From Candidatus Neomarinimicrobiota bacterium (lineage in GTDB: Bacteria; Fidelibacterota; UBA2242; B5-G15): a DNA stretch of 64,000 bases. The stretch lies in NCBI GenBank assembly GCA_017656425.1, contig JACDNV010000010.1:1-64000 (forward strand), written 5' to 3'. Under the pieces are notes generated by a model, which had not been told where the DNA came from, made no database searches, and saw only the letters and a list, made by a program, of their open reading frames with translations. Position numbers and translations under genes: made by a program. Below, one piece after another: positions 34,889 through 45,206 of this stretch (within the stretch, counting starts at the first letter, position 1; every line of letters starts with the position of its first letter).

Positions 34889-35917
34889 ATGAAAAAACTG
34901 ATTATAGTTACAATTTTAATCTTATCAGTCTTTTTTAGAGCAAATCCTGCCGATCTTATAGGAGCAGGAGCCACATTTCCATATCTATTGTATTCGAAAA
35001 TGTTCAGTGAATATAAGAAGCAATATGGAATAAAAGTCAATTACCAGGCAATTGGTTCTGGAGGGGGCGTAAGGCAGATAAGGGAAAAGACTGTTGATTT
35101 TGGTGCTTCAGATGCGTTTTTGAGTGATGAAGAAATGAAAATGTTTTCCGATGAGGTAGTCCACATCCCTATATGTGCTGGTGCTGTAGTGATTACCTAT
35201 AATCTACCTGGGAATCCAGAGTTAAAACTTTCCCAGGATGTTATAGCGGATATATTTCTTGGAAAGATAACAAAATGGAATGATCCGAAGATACAAAAGT
35301 TGAATCCAGAGGTTAAGTTGCCCAATCTAAAGGTTTTAGTTGTGCACAGGTCTGATGGTAGTGGTACGACATATATTTTTAGCGATTATCTAAGTAAGAT
35401 TAGTAAGGAGTGGAAAAAGAAAGTCGGTGCCGGTAAGTCTTTGCGATGGCCTGTTGGGGTTGGAGCAAAAGGTAATTCTGGTGTTACAGGGATGATAAAA
35501 CAAATCCCTGGTACTATAGGCTATGTAGAGTTTGCTTATGCTTTACAGAATCGGTTGCCGATAGCACTTATTAAAAATAAAAGTGGCAAATTCATAAAAC
35601 CCTCTATTGAAACAGTAAAATTATCTGCGGAAACTAAGCTACCAGATGATATGAGAGTATCCCTTACAGATACAGATGCACCTGAAGGATATCCTATCAC
35701 CGGCTTTACATGGTTAATTGTCTACAAAGAATTAAAGAATGGTGGTTTAACATATGAAAAAGCGAAAGAGCTGATAAATCTTCTCTGGTGGATGGTCCAT
35801 GATGGACAAAAGTATACAGTAAATTTACATTATGCTCCTCTTTCTGATTTAGCTCAAAAAAAAGCAGAAATTATACTAAGGTCAATAACTTATGAGGGTA
35901 AAAAATTACTTGACTAA
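34889..35917 (+). CDS. pstS: Phosphate ABC transporter substrate-binding protein
   Basis: 342 aa with a signal peptide (KKLIIVTILILSVFFRANPA). Phosphate ligands sit in GAGATFPYLLYSKM, GSGGGVRQIREKTVDFGASD and HRSDGSGTTYIFSDYL. It binds periplasmic phosphate for PstCAB. GAGGAAG precedes the ATG. First gene of a five-gene pst-phoU operon behind the Pho box. Confidence 0.97.
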   Translation: MKKLIIVTILILSVFFRANPADLIGAGATFPYLLYSKMFSEYKKQYGIKVNYQAIGSGGGVRQIREKTVDFGASDAFLSDEEMKMFSDEVVHIPICAGAVVITYNLPGNPELKLSQDVIADIFLGKITKWNDPKIQKLNPEVKLPNLKVLVVHRSDGSGTTYIFSDYLSKISKEWKKKVGAGKSLRWPVGVGAKGNSGVTGMIKQIPGTIGYVEFAYALQNRLPIALIKNKSGKFIKPSIETVKLSAETKLPDDMRVSLTDTDAPEGYPITGFTWLIVYKELKNGGLTYEKAKELINLLWWMVHDGQKYTVNLHYAPLSDLAQKKAEIILRSITYEGKKLLD

Positions 35918-35932
35918 GATTAGCAGGATTAG

Positions 35933-36802
35933 ATGAATATCGATAAAATTTTCAAAGCTGGATTATTTTTGGCTGGTTTTATAACGATGCTACTGATTAT
36001 TGCTTCTTTTATATCTCTATTGATTGAAAGTATACCTGCTATAAAAGCCTTTGGGATAAGATTTTTAACCTCATCGACCTGGGATCCAGTTTTAGAAGAA
36101 TTTGGATTTTTACCATTTTTTATCGGGACGTTATTAACATCCATTATGGCACTTCTGATATCTATTCCCTTTTCTCTTGCTGTATCTCTTTTTCTTAGTG
36201 AGTATTTTAAATCAGGGATAATAAGTAAAATATTGAATTATGCAACCGACTTGCTTTCTGGAATACCATCGGTAATATATGGATTCTGGGGTCTATTTGT
36301 GCTGATGCCTGTCGTTAGATATATTGAAATGAAATTGGGGATAATTCCATACGGAGTTGGAATATTAACTGCTTCATTAATCCTATCAATTATGATAATT
36401 CCTTTCTCTTCTTCTGTGGCAAGAGAGGTTATAAGGCTTGTTCCTAGTGATATAAAAGAAGCTGCATATTCTATGGGAGCGACCCATTTTGAAGTTATAA
36501 GAAAAATTATCCTTCCCTATTCAAAATCTGGTATATTTGCCGGTATAATGCTTGCATTTGGCAGGGCTCTTGGTGAAACAATGGCGGTTACTATGGTTAT
36601 TGGGAATGCAAATAGAATTCCCAAATCTCTTTTTGAACCAGGGAATACTCTTGCTTCGGTAATTGCTAATGAATTTGCTGAAGCTTCCAGCGATATTCAT
36701 CTTAGTGCATTAATAGAGCTTGGTTTACTTCTTTTCATTGTTACTCTTATTATAAATTTTGCCGGGAGTCTTGTAATTAAGAGGTTTGAAATTGAAAAAT
36801 AA
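35933..36802 (+). CDS. pstC: Phosphate ABC transporter permease PstC
   Basis: 289 aa, about six membrane helices. Characteristic segments are LLSGIPSVIYGFWGLFVLMP, the EAA loop EAAYSMGATHFEVIRKIILP, and FGRALGETMAVTMVIGNANR. It pairs with PstA in the inner membrane. It ends by overlapping pstA. Confidence 0.96.
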   Translation: MNIDKIFKAGLFLAGFITMLLIIASFISLLIESIPAIKAFGIRFLTSSTWDPVLEEFGFLPFFIGTLLTSIMALLISIPFSLAVSLFLSEYFKSGIISKILNYATDLLSGIPSVIYGFWGLFVLMPVVRYIEMKLGIIPYGVGILTASLILSIMIIPFSSSVAREVIRLVPSDIKEAAYSMGATHFEVIRKIILPYSKSGIFAGIMLAFGRALGETMAVTMVIGNANRIPKSLFEPGNTLASVIANEFAEASSDIHLSALIELGLLLFIVTLIINFAGSLVIKRFEIEK

Positions 36803-37634
36803 TATAGGGAAAAGAATATTTTTAAACCATTTGTTTAAGGTGCTGATAATATCTCTATCTCTATTTACAATTATCCCATTATTTTTAATTCTATATCACA
36901 TAGTAAAAAACGGCATAAGTGTTATTGATTTTGAATTTTTTATAAGATTGCCCAAACCACCAGGAGAGGAAGGCGGGGGAATTTTACATTCACTTGTTGG
37001 GACTTTAATCCTTGTTATAATAGCTTTCATTATTGCTACTCCATTGGGGATATTTACCGGTGTTTTTCTGGCTGAAGTTAAAGACAGGTTTAGTAACAAT
37101 TTAAGATTTTTAATAAATATAATACAGGGAATCCCATCGATTGTGATAGGAATCCTCGTTTACATCTGGATTGTTATTCCAATGGGTGGTTTTAGTGCAT
37201 TTGCAGGTGGTGTCGCATTAGCGATTATGATGCTGCCAGTGGTAATTAAATCAACAGAAGAAACTATAAAGATGATTCCTGATACATTGAAGGAGGCCTC
37301 CTATTCTCTTGGAGTTAACTATACACGGACAATATTAAAAGTGGTAATTCCCTCGGGATTTGGTGGTATAGCCTCTGGATTAATTGTAGCTATATCAAGA
37401 GTTGCTGGTGAAACCGCTCCGCTTTTGTTCACTGCCTTTGGTAGTTCATTTTTGAATGTTAATCCTTTTAAACCTATTGATGCATTGCCCTTGCTTGTAT
37501 TTAACTATGCAATGAGCCTTTATGAAAGCTGGCATCGCATCGCCTGGGGAGCATCTTTTGTATTACTGGTATTTGTTTTAATTCTTAATGTTCTTGTAAA
37601 AATTGCAGGAGCGAAATGGAGAACACGGTTTTAA
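36792..37634 (+). CDS. pstA: Phosphate ABC transporter permease PstA
   Basis: 280 aa from TTG at 36792. A TTG two codons earlier (36786) is closer to the GAGG at 36781-36784, so the later one has better spacing. Six helices; [20 protein letters not shown], the EAA loop [20 protein letters not shown], and [20 protein letters not shown] are diagnostic. It overlaps pstC by 11 bases and pstB by 19. Confidence 0.95.
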   Translation: MKNNIGKRIFLNHLFKVLIISLSLFTIIPLFLILYHIVKNGISVIDFEFFIRLPKPPGEEGGGILHSLVGTLILVIIAFIIATPLGIFTGVFLAEVKDRFSNNLRFLINIIQGIPSIVIGILVYIWIVIPMGGFSAFAGGVALAIMMLPVVIKSTEETIKMIPDTLKEASYSLGVNYTRTILKVVIPSGFGGIASGLIVAISRVAGETAPLLFTAFGSSFLNVNPFKPIDALPLLVFNYAMSLYESWHRIAWGASFVLLVFVLILNVLVKIAGAKWRTRF

Positions 37635-38377
37635 GGATTGAAAATCTCTTTGCTGGTTATAATGATAGTGGATGGATATTGAAAGATATTAATCTATCAA
37701 TCTATAAGAATAGGGTTACAACTATTATGGGACCTTCGGGGTGTGGCAAGACAACACTGATAAGGTGTATAAACCGCATGCACGAACTGACTGATGGAGC
37801 AATGGCAAAGGGTGAAATTTATCTGGATAATGAAAATATTTTTGAGATAAATCCTATACTTCTTAGAAGAAGAATCGGGATGGTGTTCCAAAGACCAAAT
37901 CCATTTCCTACTATGAGCATATATGATAATGTTATTTCGGGCTATATTCTGAATGGGTTAAAACTTTCCAAGAGAGAAAAAGATGAAATTGTGGAGGATG
38001 CTTTAAGGAAGGCATTTCTATGGGATGAGGTAAAGGATGTGCTTCATAGAAAAGGGACTTTTTTATCTGGTGGACAGCAGCAGAGATTATGTATAGCGAG
38101 AGCGCTTGCTATGAAACCTGAGATAATCCTTCTTGATGAACCAACTTCTGCACTTGATCCAAAAGCTACGGCAATGATTGAGGAGTTGATTGTGGATTTA
38201 AAAAATAATGTGACAGTGTTGTTGGTAACTCATAACATAGCCCAAGCAGCAAGGGTTTCCGATTATACAGCCTTTTTATATCTTGGAAACCTTATAGAGT
38301 ATGGAGAGACCCAGAAACTATTCACTGTACCGAAGGATAAAAGAACAGAAGAATATTTAACTGGAAAATTTGGTTAA
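37616..38377 (+). CDS. pstB: Phosphate ABC transporter ATP-binding protein
   Basis: 253 aa. Walker [21 protein letters not shown], the Q-loop with [17 protein letters not shown], signature [20 protein letters not shown] and Walker [17 protein letters not shown] after the Q-loop is a PstB hallmark. CAGGAG in the pstA end serves as ribosome binding site. Confidence 0.97.
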   Translation: MENTVLRIENLFAGYNDSGWILKDINLSIYKNRVTTIMGPSGCGKTTLIRCINRMHELTDGAMAKGEIYLDNENIFEINPILLRRRIGMVFQRPNPFPTMSIYDNVISGYILNGLKLSKREKDEIVEDALRKAFLWDEVKDVLHRKGTFLSGGQQQRLCIARALAMKPEIILLDEPTSALDPKATAMIEELIVDLKNNVTVLLVTHNIAQAARVSDYTAFLYLGNLIEYGETQKLFTVPKDKRTEEYLTGKFG

Positions 38378-38409
38378 TAGAGGTTATTTTTGTATTTGCG
38401 AGAGATGAT

Positions 38410-39069
38410 ATGGTTAATAAAGAATTAAATTTATTAATAGAAGAAATTATTGAATATTCCCACCTTATAATAGATATGGTGGAAGGTAGTGTGAAGGGGC
38501 TCGTTGAAAAAAATAGAGATATTTTAACAAAAGTAATTGATGATATGGAGAGTCGAGCGAATGCATATGAAATAGAAATAGACAGAAATTGTGCTGAATT
38601 TATTGTCAAGTATCAACCTCGAGCTATCGATCTCAGAACGGTTTTAATGATTCTCAAAATGAATAATGATCTTGAAAGAATGGGAGACCATGCTGTAAAT
38701 GCCAGTGAGAGTGCACTGTTTTTGATCCAAAGACCTGAAGTGAAACCTCTGATAGATATTCCAAGGATGGCTGAGATTTCGGTTAAGATGCTGAAAGATG
38801 CAGTTAAAGCATTTGTTAACGGAGATATAGGGCTTGCTAAGACTGTATGTGAACGAGATGATATTGTAGATAATTTGGCTGATCAGGTCTTAAGGGAGCT
38901 ATTGACTTACATGGCTTCAGATCCTTCTACTATTGAGAGATCCCTTCATTTGTTGCGTGTTTCCAGTAATCTTGAAAGAATTGCTGATCTATCGACAAAT
39001 ATTTCAGAGGATGTTGTTTTTATTGTCTCGGGAAAAGTAATTAAACATCACGAAAGTGAAATAGAATAG
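38410..39069 (+). CDS. phoU: Phosphate signalling regulator PhoU
   Basis: 219 aa, two three-helix PhoU repeats with the metal motif KMNNDLERMGDHAVN in the first and RVSSNLERIADLSTNISEDV in the second. It links transporter state to the PhoR kinase and keeps the regulon off when phosphate is plentiful. No phoB/phoR genes are in the window although a Pho box is. Confidence 0.96.
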   Translation: MVNKELNLLIEEIIEYSHLIIDMVEGSVKGLVEKNRDILTKVIDDMESRANAYEIEIDRNCAEFIVKYQPRAIDLRTVLMILKMNNDLERMGDHAVNASESALFLIQRPEVKPLIDIPRMAEISVKMLKDAVKAFVNGDIGLAKTVCERDDIVDNLADQVLRELLTYMASDPSTIERSLHLLRVSSNLERIADLSTNISEDVVFIVSGKVIKHHESEIE

Positions 39070-39176
39070 ATATATTTATTTTTTCTATCTTGGACTTTTA
39101 TGAAATCACTTTCCTCTTATATCTTGTGATAGACTGATTAAAATTTTATATTTTAACAAATATATGTGAGGGAATT

Positions 39177-41996
39177 ATGGATGTAAGAAAATTGTGTGCT
39201 GCCGCTTTGATAGTGATAATAGTTTTTCTTAATGCCTGTAATGTTGGTAATAGAAATATCGAAATGATTAAAAATGGCGTAGTTGTTAAAATCGATAGTC
39301 TCAATATAAAAATACAGTTTTATTCAGATAATATAGTAAGGGTTGTGAAATGGTTTCCATCGGGAACTGATAAGAAATTGAGTCTATCAGTGGTTGTTAC
39401 CAGAATCCCCCGCGTTAAATATCGAATGGAAAAAGATAGTGAAAAAATATCCATTGAAACATCAGCAATGACGTTGAAAATTAATAGAAAAAATGGTAGT
39501 ATCGTTTACGGTAATAATGATGGGAAGACCATTTTAGCTGAGTTCGGGCGTCCTGTATTTGAGCCATTCAAAGATCAATACGAGAATTCATTTCATATTT
39601 CACAGAAGTTTATTCTTAACGATGCCGATGGTATATATGGTCTTGGCCAGCATCAGTATGGTTACATGAATTATAGAGGTAAAAAGGTGGTCTTGGTTCA
39701 GTCAAATACAGATGCTGTTAATCCGTTTCTAATATCCACTGGAAATTTTGGGATGTTATGGGATAATTATAGTAAGACCATTTTTGAAGATAAGGAGCAA
39801 TACATGCAAATGTGGTCTGATGTTGGAGATAATATAGATTATTATTTCATTTGCGGCAAAAGTATGGACGATGTGATAAAAGGCTATAGATACCTGACTG
39901 GAGATGCTCCTCTTTATGGTAAGTGGGTTTATGGTTATTGGCAGAGTAAAGAACATTATGATACTCAAGAAGAAATACTCAGTGTAGCGAGGAAGTATCG
40001 TAAGTTAAAGATACCAATTGATAACATAATACAGGATTGGAGATACTGGGGGGATAATGACAAATGGAGCGGTATGGTTTTTGATCCTGTTCGATATCCC
40101 GATCCCGATACTATGGTAAGGGAGCTTCATGATTTGAATTTTCATCTTATGATTTCCATTTGGCCCGGATTGGGACAAAACACTGAAATATATAAAGAAA
40201 TGAAGAAGTATGGATATTTATATGATATTGTTGGATGGGCAAACTTCAAGTATTATGACGCCTTCAACCCAGCTGCCAATGATATTTACTGGAAGTATTT
40301 GAAAAAAGGGTTATACGATAAGGGAATTGATGCATTCTGGATTGATTCCACAGAGCCAGATATTGTGAATGCTACAACAAAAGAATCACAGGAATATGAA
40401 ATGAAGAAAGTTGGAAAATGTTATCTTGGTTCATGGGCGAGATACCTGAATGCTTATTCGCTTGTAATGATGGACGCATTATATAAAAAGCTTAGAAATG
40501 TAACAGACAGAAAGAGAGTTTATCTATTAACTCGATCTGCATTTGCAGGACAGCAGCGAACAGCTGCTACTACCTGGTCCGGTGATATAGGAGCGAGCTG
40601 GGATATTTACAGGAAGCAGATCTCAGCTGGATTGAATTTTTGCATGTCAGGGATTCCTTATTGGACTTTTGATATAGGAGCTTTTGTCATTGGTGCTTAT
40701 GGGGGTGTATTTATCAATGGAGGGAAAGATCCTTCATATCAGGAGTTATATACCAGGATGTTTCAATTTGGTGCATTTTGTCCAATATTTCGTGCTCACG
40801 GTTCTGAGACACCCAGAGAGATATGGGAATTTGGAGAGTTTACAGATATACTAATAAAATTTGTCAATCTAAGATATCGCTTACTTCCATATATTTATTC
40901 CCTTGCATGGAAAGTTACATCTGAAGGGTATACCTATATGAGGGGCTTGGCAATGGATTTTCCTGATGACCTTGATACCTATGATATTGATGATGAATAT
41001 ATGTTTGGCCCGTCGATGCTTATCTGCCCTGTTACAACTTATATGTATTATAAACCACCAGAACATAGTATCCTAATAACACCTGAACATTTTATGACTA
41101 AGGATGGTGAGCGAGGAGTGCTTGCTAAATATTTTATTGATTCCGATTTTAAAATCCAATCGCATACTCAGATAGAACCTTGCATTAACCATATGTGGTA
41201 TACAGGAAGGCCAGAATATATGACCGATTCCGCTTTTTCTGTAATATGGGAAGGATACCTAATTCCCAATGAGACAGGTAAACATCAATTTCACTTGATT
41301 AGCTATGACTATAAGAACATTTATATCAATGGAAGAAAATTGGATTATGTTTATACAAGTGTAGAGCAGTATACAGAACCGATTTTTCTCAAATCAGGTA
41401 AAAAATATGATTTTCGATTAGAACTACAGAATAGATCTACGGGTGCAGCGAAAATGAAACTTTATTGGAAAACACCAAGTATATTCACTCGTGAGAAGCA
41501 AAATGTAGAGCGGTTTAAGATTCGAAATGTGTACTTACCACGGAGTAATCTATGGTATGATTTCTGGACAGGCAATGTTTATCAGGGTGGTCAGATGATT
41601 GTTGCCGAAGCTCCTATTGACAAAATACCGATATATATAAAAGCTGGCTCTATTTTGCCTATGGGACCATTTATTGAATTTGCTGACCAAAAACCTGCTG
41701 ATCCAATTGAAATTAGAATTTATCCTGGTAAAGACAGTAGATTTACATTATATGAAGATGAAGGCGATGGGTACAATTATGAAATGGGTATATATTCGAC
41801 GATAGATTTTATATGGGATGATGAAAATAAAACATTAACAATCGATAAAAGGAAAGGTAGCTACCCTGGAATGCTTAAAGAGAGAACATTCAATGTAGTT
41901 ATTGTGGTACCGGGTAAAGGTGTAGGTGTCGAAGAGACAAAAAACCCAACAAAAACTATAAAATATAAAGGGAAAAGATTGATTGTGAGATTTTAA
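39177..41996 (+). CDS. GH31 family lipoprotein glycosidase with inserted PA14 domain
   Basis: 939 aa. A lipoprotein signal (ALIVIIVFLNAC) predicts membrane anchoring. The GH31 N-terminal beta domain is followed by the barrel: PLYGKWVYGYWQSKEHYDTQ, IIQDWRYWG, nucleophile Asp390 in FWIDSTEPD and acid/base Asp470 in TWSGDIGASWD. At about residues 640-770 an insertion (KYFIDSDFKIQSHTQIEPCI, then SFSVIWEGYLIPNETG-like strands) looks like a PA14 carbohydrate-binding domain. GH31 with PA14 is seen in alpha-xylosidases acting on xyloglucan, but alpha-glucosidase is also possible. It appears monocistronic, after phoU. Confidence 0.88.
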   Translation: MDVRKLCAAALIVIIVFLNACNVGNRNIEMIKNGVVVKIDSLNIKIQFYSDNIVRVVKWFPSGTDKKLSLSVVVTRIPRVKYRMEKDSEKISIETSAMTLKINRKNGSIVYGNNDGKTILAEFGRPVFEPFKDQYENSFHISQKFILNDADGIYGLGQHQYGYMNYRGKKVVLVQSNTDAVNPFLISTGNFGMLWDNYSKTIFEDKEQYMQMWSDVGDNIDYYFICGKSMDDVIKGYRYLTGDAPLYGKWVYGYWQSKEHYDTQEEILSVARKYRKLKIPIDNIIQDWRYWGDNDKWSGMVFDPVRYPDPDTMVRELHDLNFHLMISIWPGLGQNTEIYKEMKKYGYLYDIVGWANFKYYDAFNPAANDIYWKYLKKGLYDKGIDAFWIDSTEPDIVNATTKESQEYEMKKVGKCYLGSWARYLNAYSLVMMDALYKKLRNVTDRKRVYLLTRSAFAGQQRTAATTWSGDIGASWDIYRKQISAGLNFCMSGIPYWTFDIGAFVIGAYGGVFINGGKDPSYQELYTRMFQFGAFCPIFRAHGSETPREIWEFGEFTDILIKFVNLRYRLLPYIYSLAWKVTSEGYTYMRGLAMDFPDDLDTYDIDDEYMFGPSMLICPVTTYMYYKPPEHSILITPEHFMTKDGERGVLAKYFIDSDFKIQSHTQIEPCINHMWYTGRPEYMTDSAFSVIWEGYLIPNETGKHQFHLISYDYKNIYINGRKLDYVYTSVEQYTEPIFLKSGKKYDFRLELQNRSTGAAKMKLYWKTPSIFTREKQNVERFKIRNVYLPRSNLWYDFWTGNVYQGGQMIVAEAPIDKIPIYIKAGSILPMGPFIEFADQKPADPIEIRIYPGKDSRFTLYEDEGDGYNYEMGIYSTIDFIWDDENKTLTIDKRKGSYPGMLKERTFNVVIVVPGKGVGVEETKNPTKTIKYKGKRLIVRF

Positions 41997-42140
41997 TAGT
42001 TAATATGAATTTTATTTCAATGTCGAATCTATTGAATGACGGGGATTATGAAATCTCAGAAAAAAATTGCTTTTTTATATTTGTGCATTTAAAATTAATT
42101 TATAGATAGTATAATTCTAAGATATGATAAAGAATAAGAC

Positions 42141-43409
42141 ATGGGATTAATTTTAGAGAAAAAATATATAGATGAAAGTTGGGATTTTGAAGATGCGAAT
42201 ACAAAAACTCTAACCCATTGTTTTCATAACTATCCTGCAATGATGATTCCTCAGGTTGCAGCAAGACTTATAGAAAAATATGGGAGAAATGCAGATCTAT
42301 TATTTGATCCTTATTGTGGTACAGGAACATCATTGGTAGAGGCAAATATGAGAAATATTAATGCTATTGGAACAGATTTAAATCCACTTGCTCGTTTAAT
42401 TGCTAAAGCCAAAACCACTCCAATAAGTATTGAAATACTCGATCTATACCTGAAGGACTTTTATGATTTGATTTTCAATTTACGATTTGGAATAAAAAAA
42501 TATACTCACTTTGACATACCTGTATTTGATAATATCGATTATTGGTTTACCGATGATGTTCAAAAGAAATTAGCAATTTTAAAACATTATATTGATAACA
42601 TAGATAACGAACCTATAAAAAACTTTTTTTTGGTAGCTTTTAGTGAAACTGTTAGGGAAAGTTCTTTAACCAGAAATGGTGAATTCAAACTTTATAGAAT
42701 TGCAGAAAAGGATATCAAAACCTTTAATCCCGATGTATATGGAATTATGGAGAGTAAACTATCTAGAAATAGGAAAGGTTTAATTGAGTTTTTGAATAAT
42801 AAGCAAAATAATTCTACTTCACAAATTTGTTGTTTTAATACAGTTTACAATATTCCCGAAGAAATATTGCCAAACGATTCTGTAGATATAGTTGTAACAT
42901 CGCCTCCTTATGGAGATTCTCGAACAACAGTTGCTTATGGTCAGTTTTCTAGGTTGGCCAATCAATGGTTAGGTTTTGAAACAGCTTCAAAATTAGATAA
43001 CGAATTGATGGGAGGTAAAAAACCCAAAGAAATAGGAAAATTTGGAATTAAAATCATTGATGAAACAATAGAGCAAGTTGGTAACAAAGATGAAAAAAGA
43101 GTAAAAGATGTTTATTCTTTTTATAAGGATTATTTGGCTTCTATAAATAACATTTCCAAGGTAATAAAAAAGAATGGATTTGCATGTTTTGTGGTTGGAA
43201 ACCGAAGAGTCAAATCTATAACTTTGCCCACAGATGAAATAACATCTGAAATTTTTAAAATTAATGGATTTCACCATATTGAAACAATAATTAGAAGGAT
43301 TCCTAATAAAAGAATGCCATTAAAAAATAGCCCAACGAATATAAAAGGAGAAAAGGATTCTACAATGAATTATGAATATATTGTTGTTATGCAAAAGGTC
43401 GAAAATTAA
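42141..43409 (+). CDS. Type II DNA methyltransferase, probably N4-cytosine
   Basis: 422 aa. AdoMet motif I is FDPYCGTGTSLVEA from residue 55, followed by IGTDLNPLARLIAKAKT. Catalytic motif IV is SPPYGDS from Ser254. SPPY indicates an exocyclic amino methylase; with an MvaI/BcnI-type partner, N4-methylcytosine is likely. AT content is higher than in neighbouring housekeeping genes, consistent with acquisition. The nuclease gene follows 15 bases later. Confidence 0.85.
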   Translation: MGLILEKKYIDESWDFEDANTKTLTHCFHNYPAMMIPQVAARLIEKYGRNADLLFDPYCGTGTSLVEANMRNINAIGTDLNPLARLIAKAKTTPISIEILDLYLKDFYDLIFNLRFGIKKYTHFDIPVFDNIDYWFTDDVQKKLAILKHYIDNIDNEPIKNFFLVAFSETVRESSLTRNGEFKLYRIAEKDIKTFNPDVYGIMESKLSRNRKGLIEFLNNKQNNSTSQICCFNTVYNIPEEILPNDSVDIVVTSPPYGDSRTTVAYGQFSRLANQWLGFETASKLDNELMGGKKPKEIGKFGIKIIDETIEQVGNKDEKRVKDVYSFYKDYLASINNISKVIKKNGFACFVVGNRRVKSITLPTDEITSEIFKINGFHHIETIIRRIPNKRMPLKNSPTNIKGEKDSTMNYEYIVVMQKVEN

Positions 43410-43424
43410 AAAAGGTACTTGTAT

Positions 43425-44123
43425 ATGAATTTGAAAGAATTAACTAATAGATTGCAAAATATAAGTGATATGGGATATATAAGAGCTTTAAGAAGAGGGA
43501 GCACAGGAATCGGTTATACTTTTGAGTCACTGTTTGGATTAGAGGAGACAAATATTCCAATTCCTGATATAGGAGGAAGGGTTGAAATAAAAACGACTCG
43601 CAAAGATAGTTCGTCGCTTGTTACGCTTTTTACCTTTAATAGAGGTGTTTGGTTAAGGAAACAAAAAGAAATTATAGAACAATTTGGTTATGAGGATAAA
43701 AACGGAAGGAAAGCTTTAAAATCAACAATATTTTTTAATAGACCAAATTCTTTGGGATTAATTATAGAAATTGACGAAAGTAAAAAAGTAATAAGACTAT
43801 TGTCTTCCAATGATATTTTGTTGGCAGAATGGGATATCTATGTTGTAGTCGGAGTTTTTTCTTCAAAATTAAGTCGATTATTGTTTGTTCTAGCTGATAG
43901 GCGTGCTGTTCAAGGTCATGAGGAGTTTCACTTTAATGAAGCCTACCTTTTAACAGAACCAAATCCAAGAAACTTTATAGATGCCATTAAAAATTCACTT
44001 GTTGGGATTGATTTAAGAATGCATTTGAAAGAAAATGAAACGGTTAGAAATAGAGGAACGGGTTTTAGAATAAGAGAAAAGGATATTTATGAGCTTTATG
44101 GGAATAGACGTAGATTGTTGTAA
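43425..44123 (+). CDS. MvaI/BcnI-family restriction endonuclease
   Basis: 232 aa. Start NLKELTNRLQNISDMGYIRA; GSTGIGYTFESLFGLEET and PDIGGRVEIKTTRKDS match the MvaI/BcnI family, with the latter giving the D...ExK active site. Family members cut CCWGG (MvaI) or CCSGG (BcnI), often as monomers; the exact target cannot be told. ATG at 43425 is preferred to TTG at 43419. Paired with the methylase, it completes a type II restriction-modification system. Confidence 0.82.
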   Translation: MNLKELTNRLQNISDMGYIRALRRGSTGIGYTFESLFGLEETNIPIPDIGGRVEIKTTRKDSSSLVTLFTFNRGVWLRKQKEIIEQFGYEDKNGRKALKSTIFFNRPNSLGLIIEIDESKKVIRLLSSNDILLAEWDIYVVVGVFSSKLSRLLFVLADRRAVQGHEEFHFNEAYLLTEPNPRNFIDAIKNSLVGIDLRMHLKENETVRNRGTGFRIREKDIYELYGNRRRLL

Positions 44124-44335
44124 CTTGATTTAATTTGATTTTTGATGTTCAATATTTAATCAAGGTTATTAATCTTCATCTTTAGTAATGTAAATTTAAT
44201 TTTACCTGATAAGAGAATATATAAGAATAAATAAGATAGATTTAAAATTACCTCCTAATTTGCTAAAAAAATCTTGATTATGACCTCGAGTAATTGTAAG
44301 TTTTTTGGCTTTTTAATTATTAAGGTGAATGATAT

Positions 44336-44785
44336 ATGAGTAAGAAAATGTTTAAAACATATTTTCCAAAAAGGGATGATATAAAGCGCGAATGGGTGTT
44401 AGTAGATGCCGAGGGTAAAAGCCTTGGTAGGTTGGCGAGTAAAATAGCAAGTATTTTAAGAGGTAAGAATAAGCCTTATTTTAGCCCACATCTTGATACA
44501 GGTGATTTTGTAGTAGTGATTAATGCAGATAAAGTGAGATTGACAGGTAAAAAAGCTAGTCAGAAAACCTACTTTAAGCATTCAGGATATCTTGGTGGGT
44601 GGAGGCAGATCCCTTTTAAAGAGATGTTAGCCAAGCATCCAGAGAGAATAATAAAACATGCTGTTTGGGGGATGTTACCAAAAAATAGATTGGGAAGGAA
44701 AATTTTTAAGAAATTAAAGGTTTATTCTGGAACTGAGCATCCCCACCAGGCTCAAAAACCCCAAGAAATAGAAATAGAAGGGTAA
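44336..44785 (+). CDS. rplM: 50S ribosomal protein L13
   Basis: L13 (149 aa) is an early 50S assembly protein. Seen: [53 protein letters not shown] and [27 protein letters not shown] precedes the ATG. It starts a translation operon that continues at least to frr. The 212 bases upstream (44124-44335) are AT-rich and probably hold its promoter. Confidence 0.98.
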   Translation: MSKKMFKTYFPKRDDIKREWVLVDAEGKSLGRLASKIASILRGKNKPYFSPHLDTGDFVVVINADKVRLTGKKASQKTYFKHSGYLGGWRQIPFKEMLAKHPERIIKHAVWGMLPKNRLGRKIFKKLKVYSGTEHPHQAQKPQEIEIEG

Positions 44786-44791
44786 TATCTA

Positions 44792-45184
44792 ATGTCTGTT
44801 GAGGAATATGTAGCTACAGGTAGAAGAAAAACATCTGTCGCAAGGCTTAGAATGAAGCCAGGAAGCGGTAAATTTATTGTAAATGGAAAGCCTGTGGAAG
44901 AATATTTTACCCGTGTAGATCATAGAAGTAGGGTTATACAGCCATTCAAGGTTACAAATTTGTTTGGAAAGTTTGACGTCAGGGTAAAGGTTAGTGGTGG
45001 TGGTATAACAGGACAAACTGATGCTGTAAGGCATGCTGTTGCAAGAGCACTTGAGAAATATGATCCGGAATTGAGGAAGATATTGAAACCTGCTGGTTTA
45101 TTATCAAGGGATCCAAGAGTAAAAGAGAGAAAGAAGTACGGTTTAAGAGGTGCAAGGCGTGCATTTCAGTTTTCTAAACGATAA
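44792..45184 (+). CDS. rpsI: 30S ribosomal protein S9
   Basis: S9 (130 aa); its C-terminal tail reaches the P-site tRNA. YVATGRRKTSVARLRMKPGS, VSGGGITGQTDAVRHAVARA and the tail KKYGLRGARRAFQFSKR are diagnostic. Seven bases after rplM, as in most bacteria. Confidence 0.98.
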   Translation: MSVEEYVATGRRKTSVARLRMKPGSGKFIVNGKPVEEYFTRVDHRSRVIQPFKVTNLFGKFDVRVKVSGGGITGQTDAVRHAVARALEKYDPELRKILKPAGLLSRDPRVKERKKYGLRGARRAFQFSKR

Positions 45185-45206
45185 TATTTTAAATTAGGGT
45201 TTGTGT

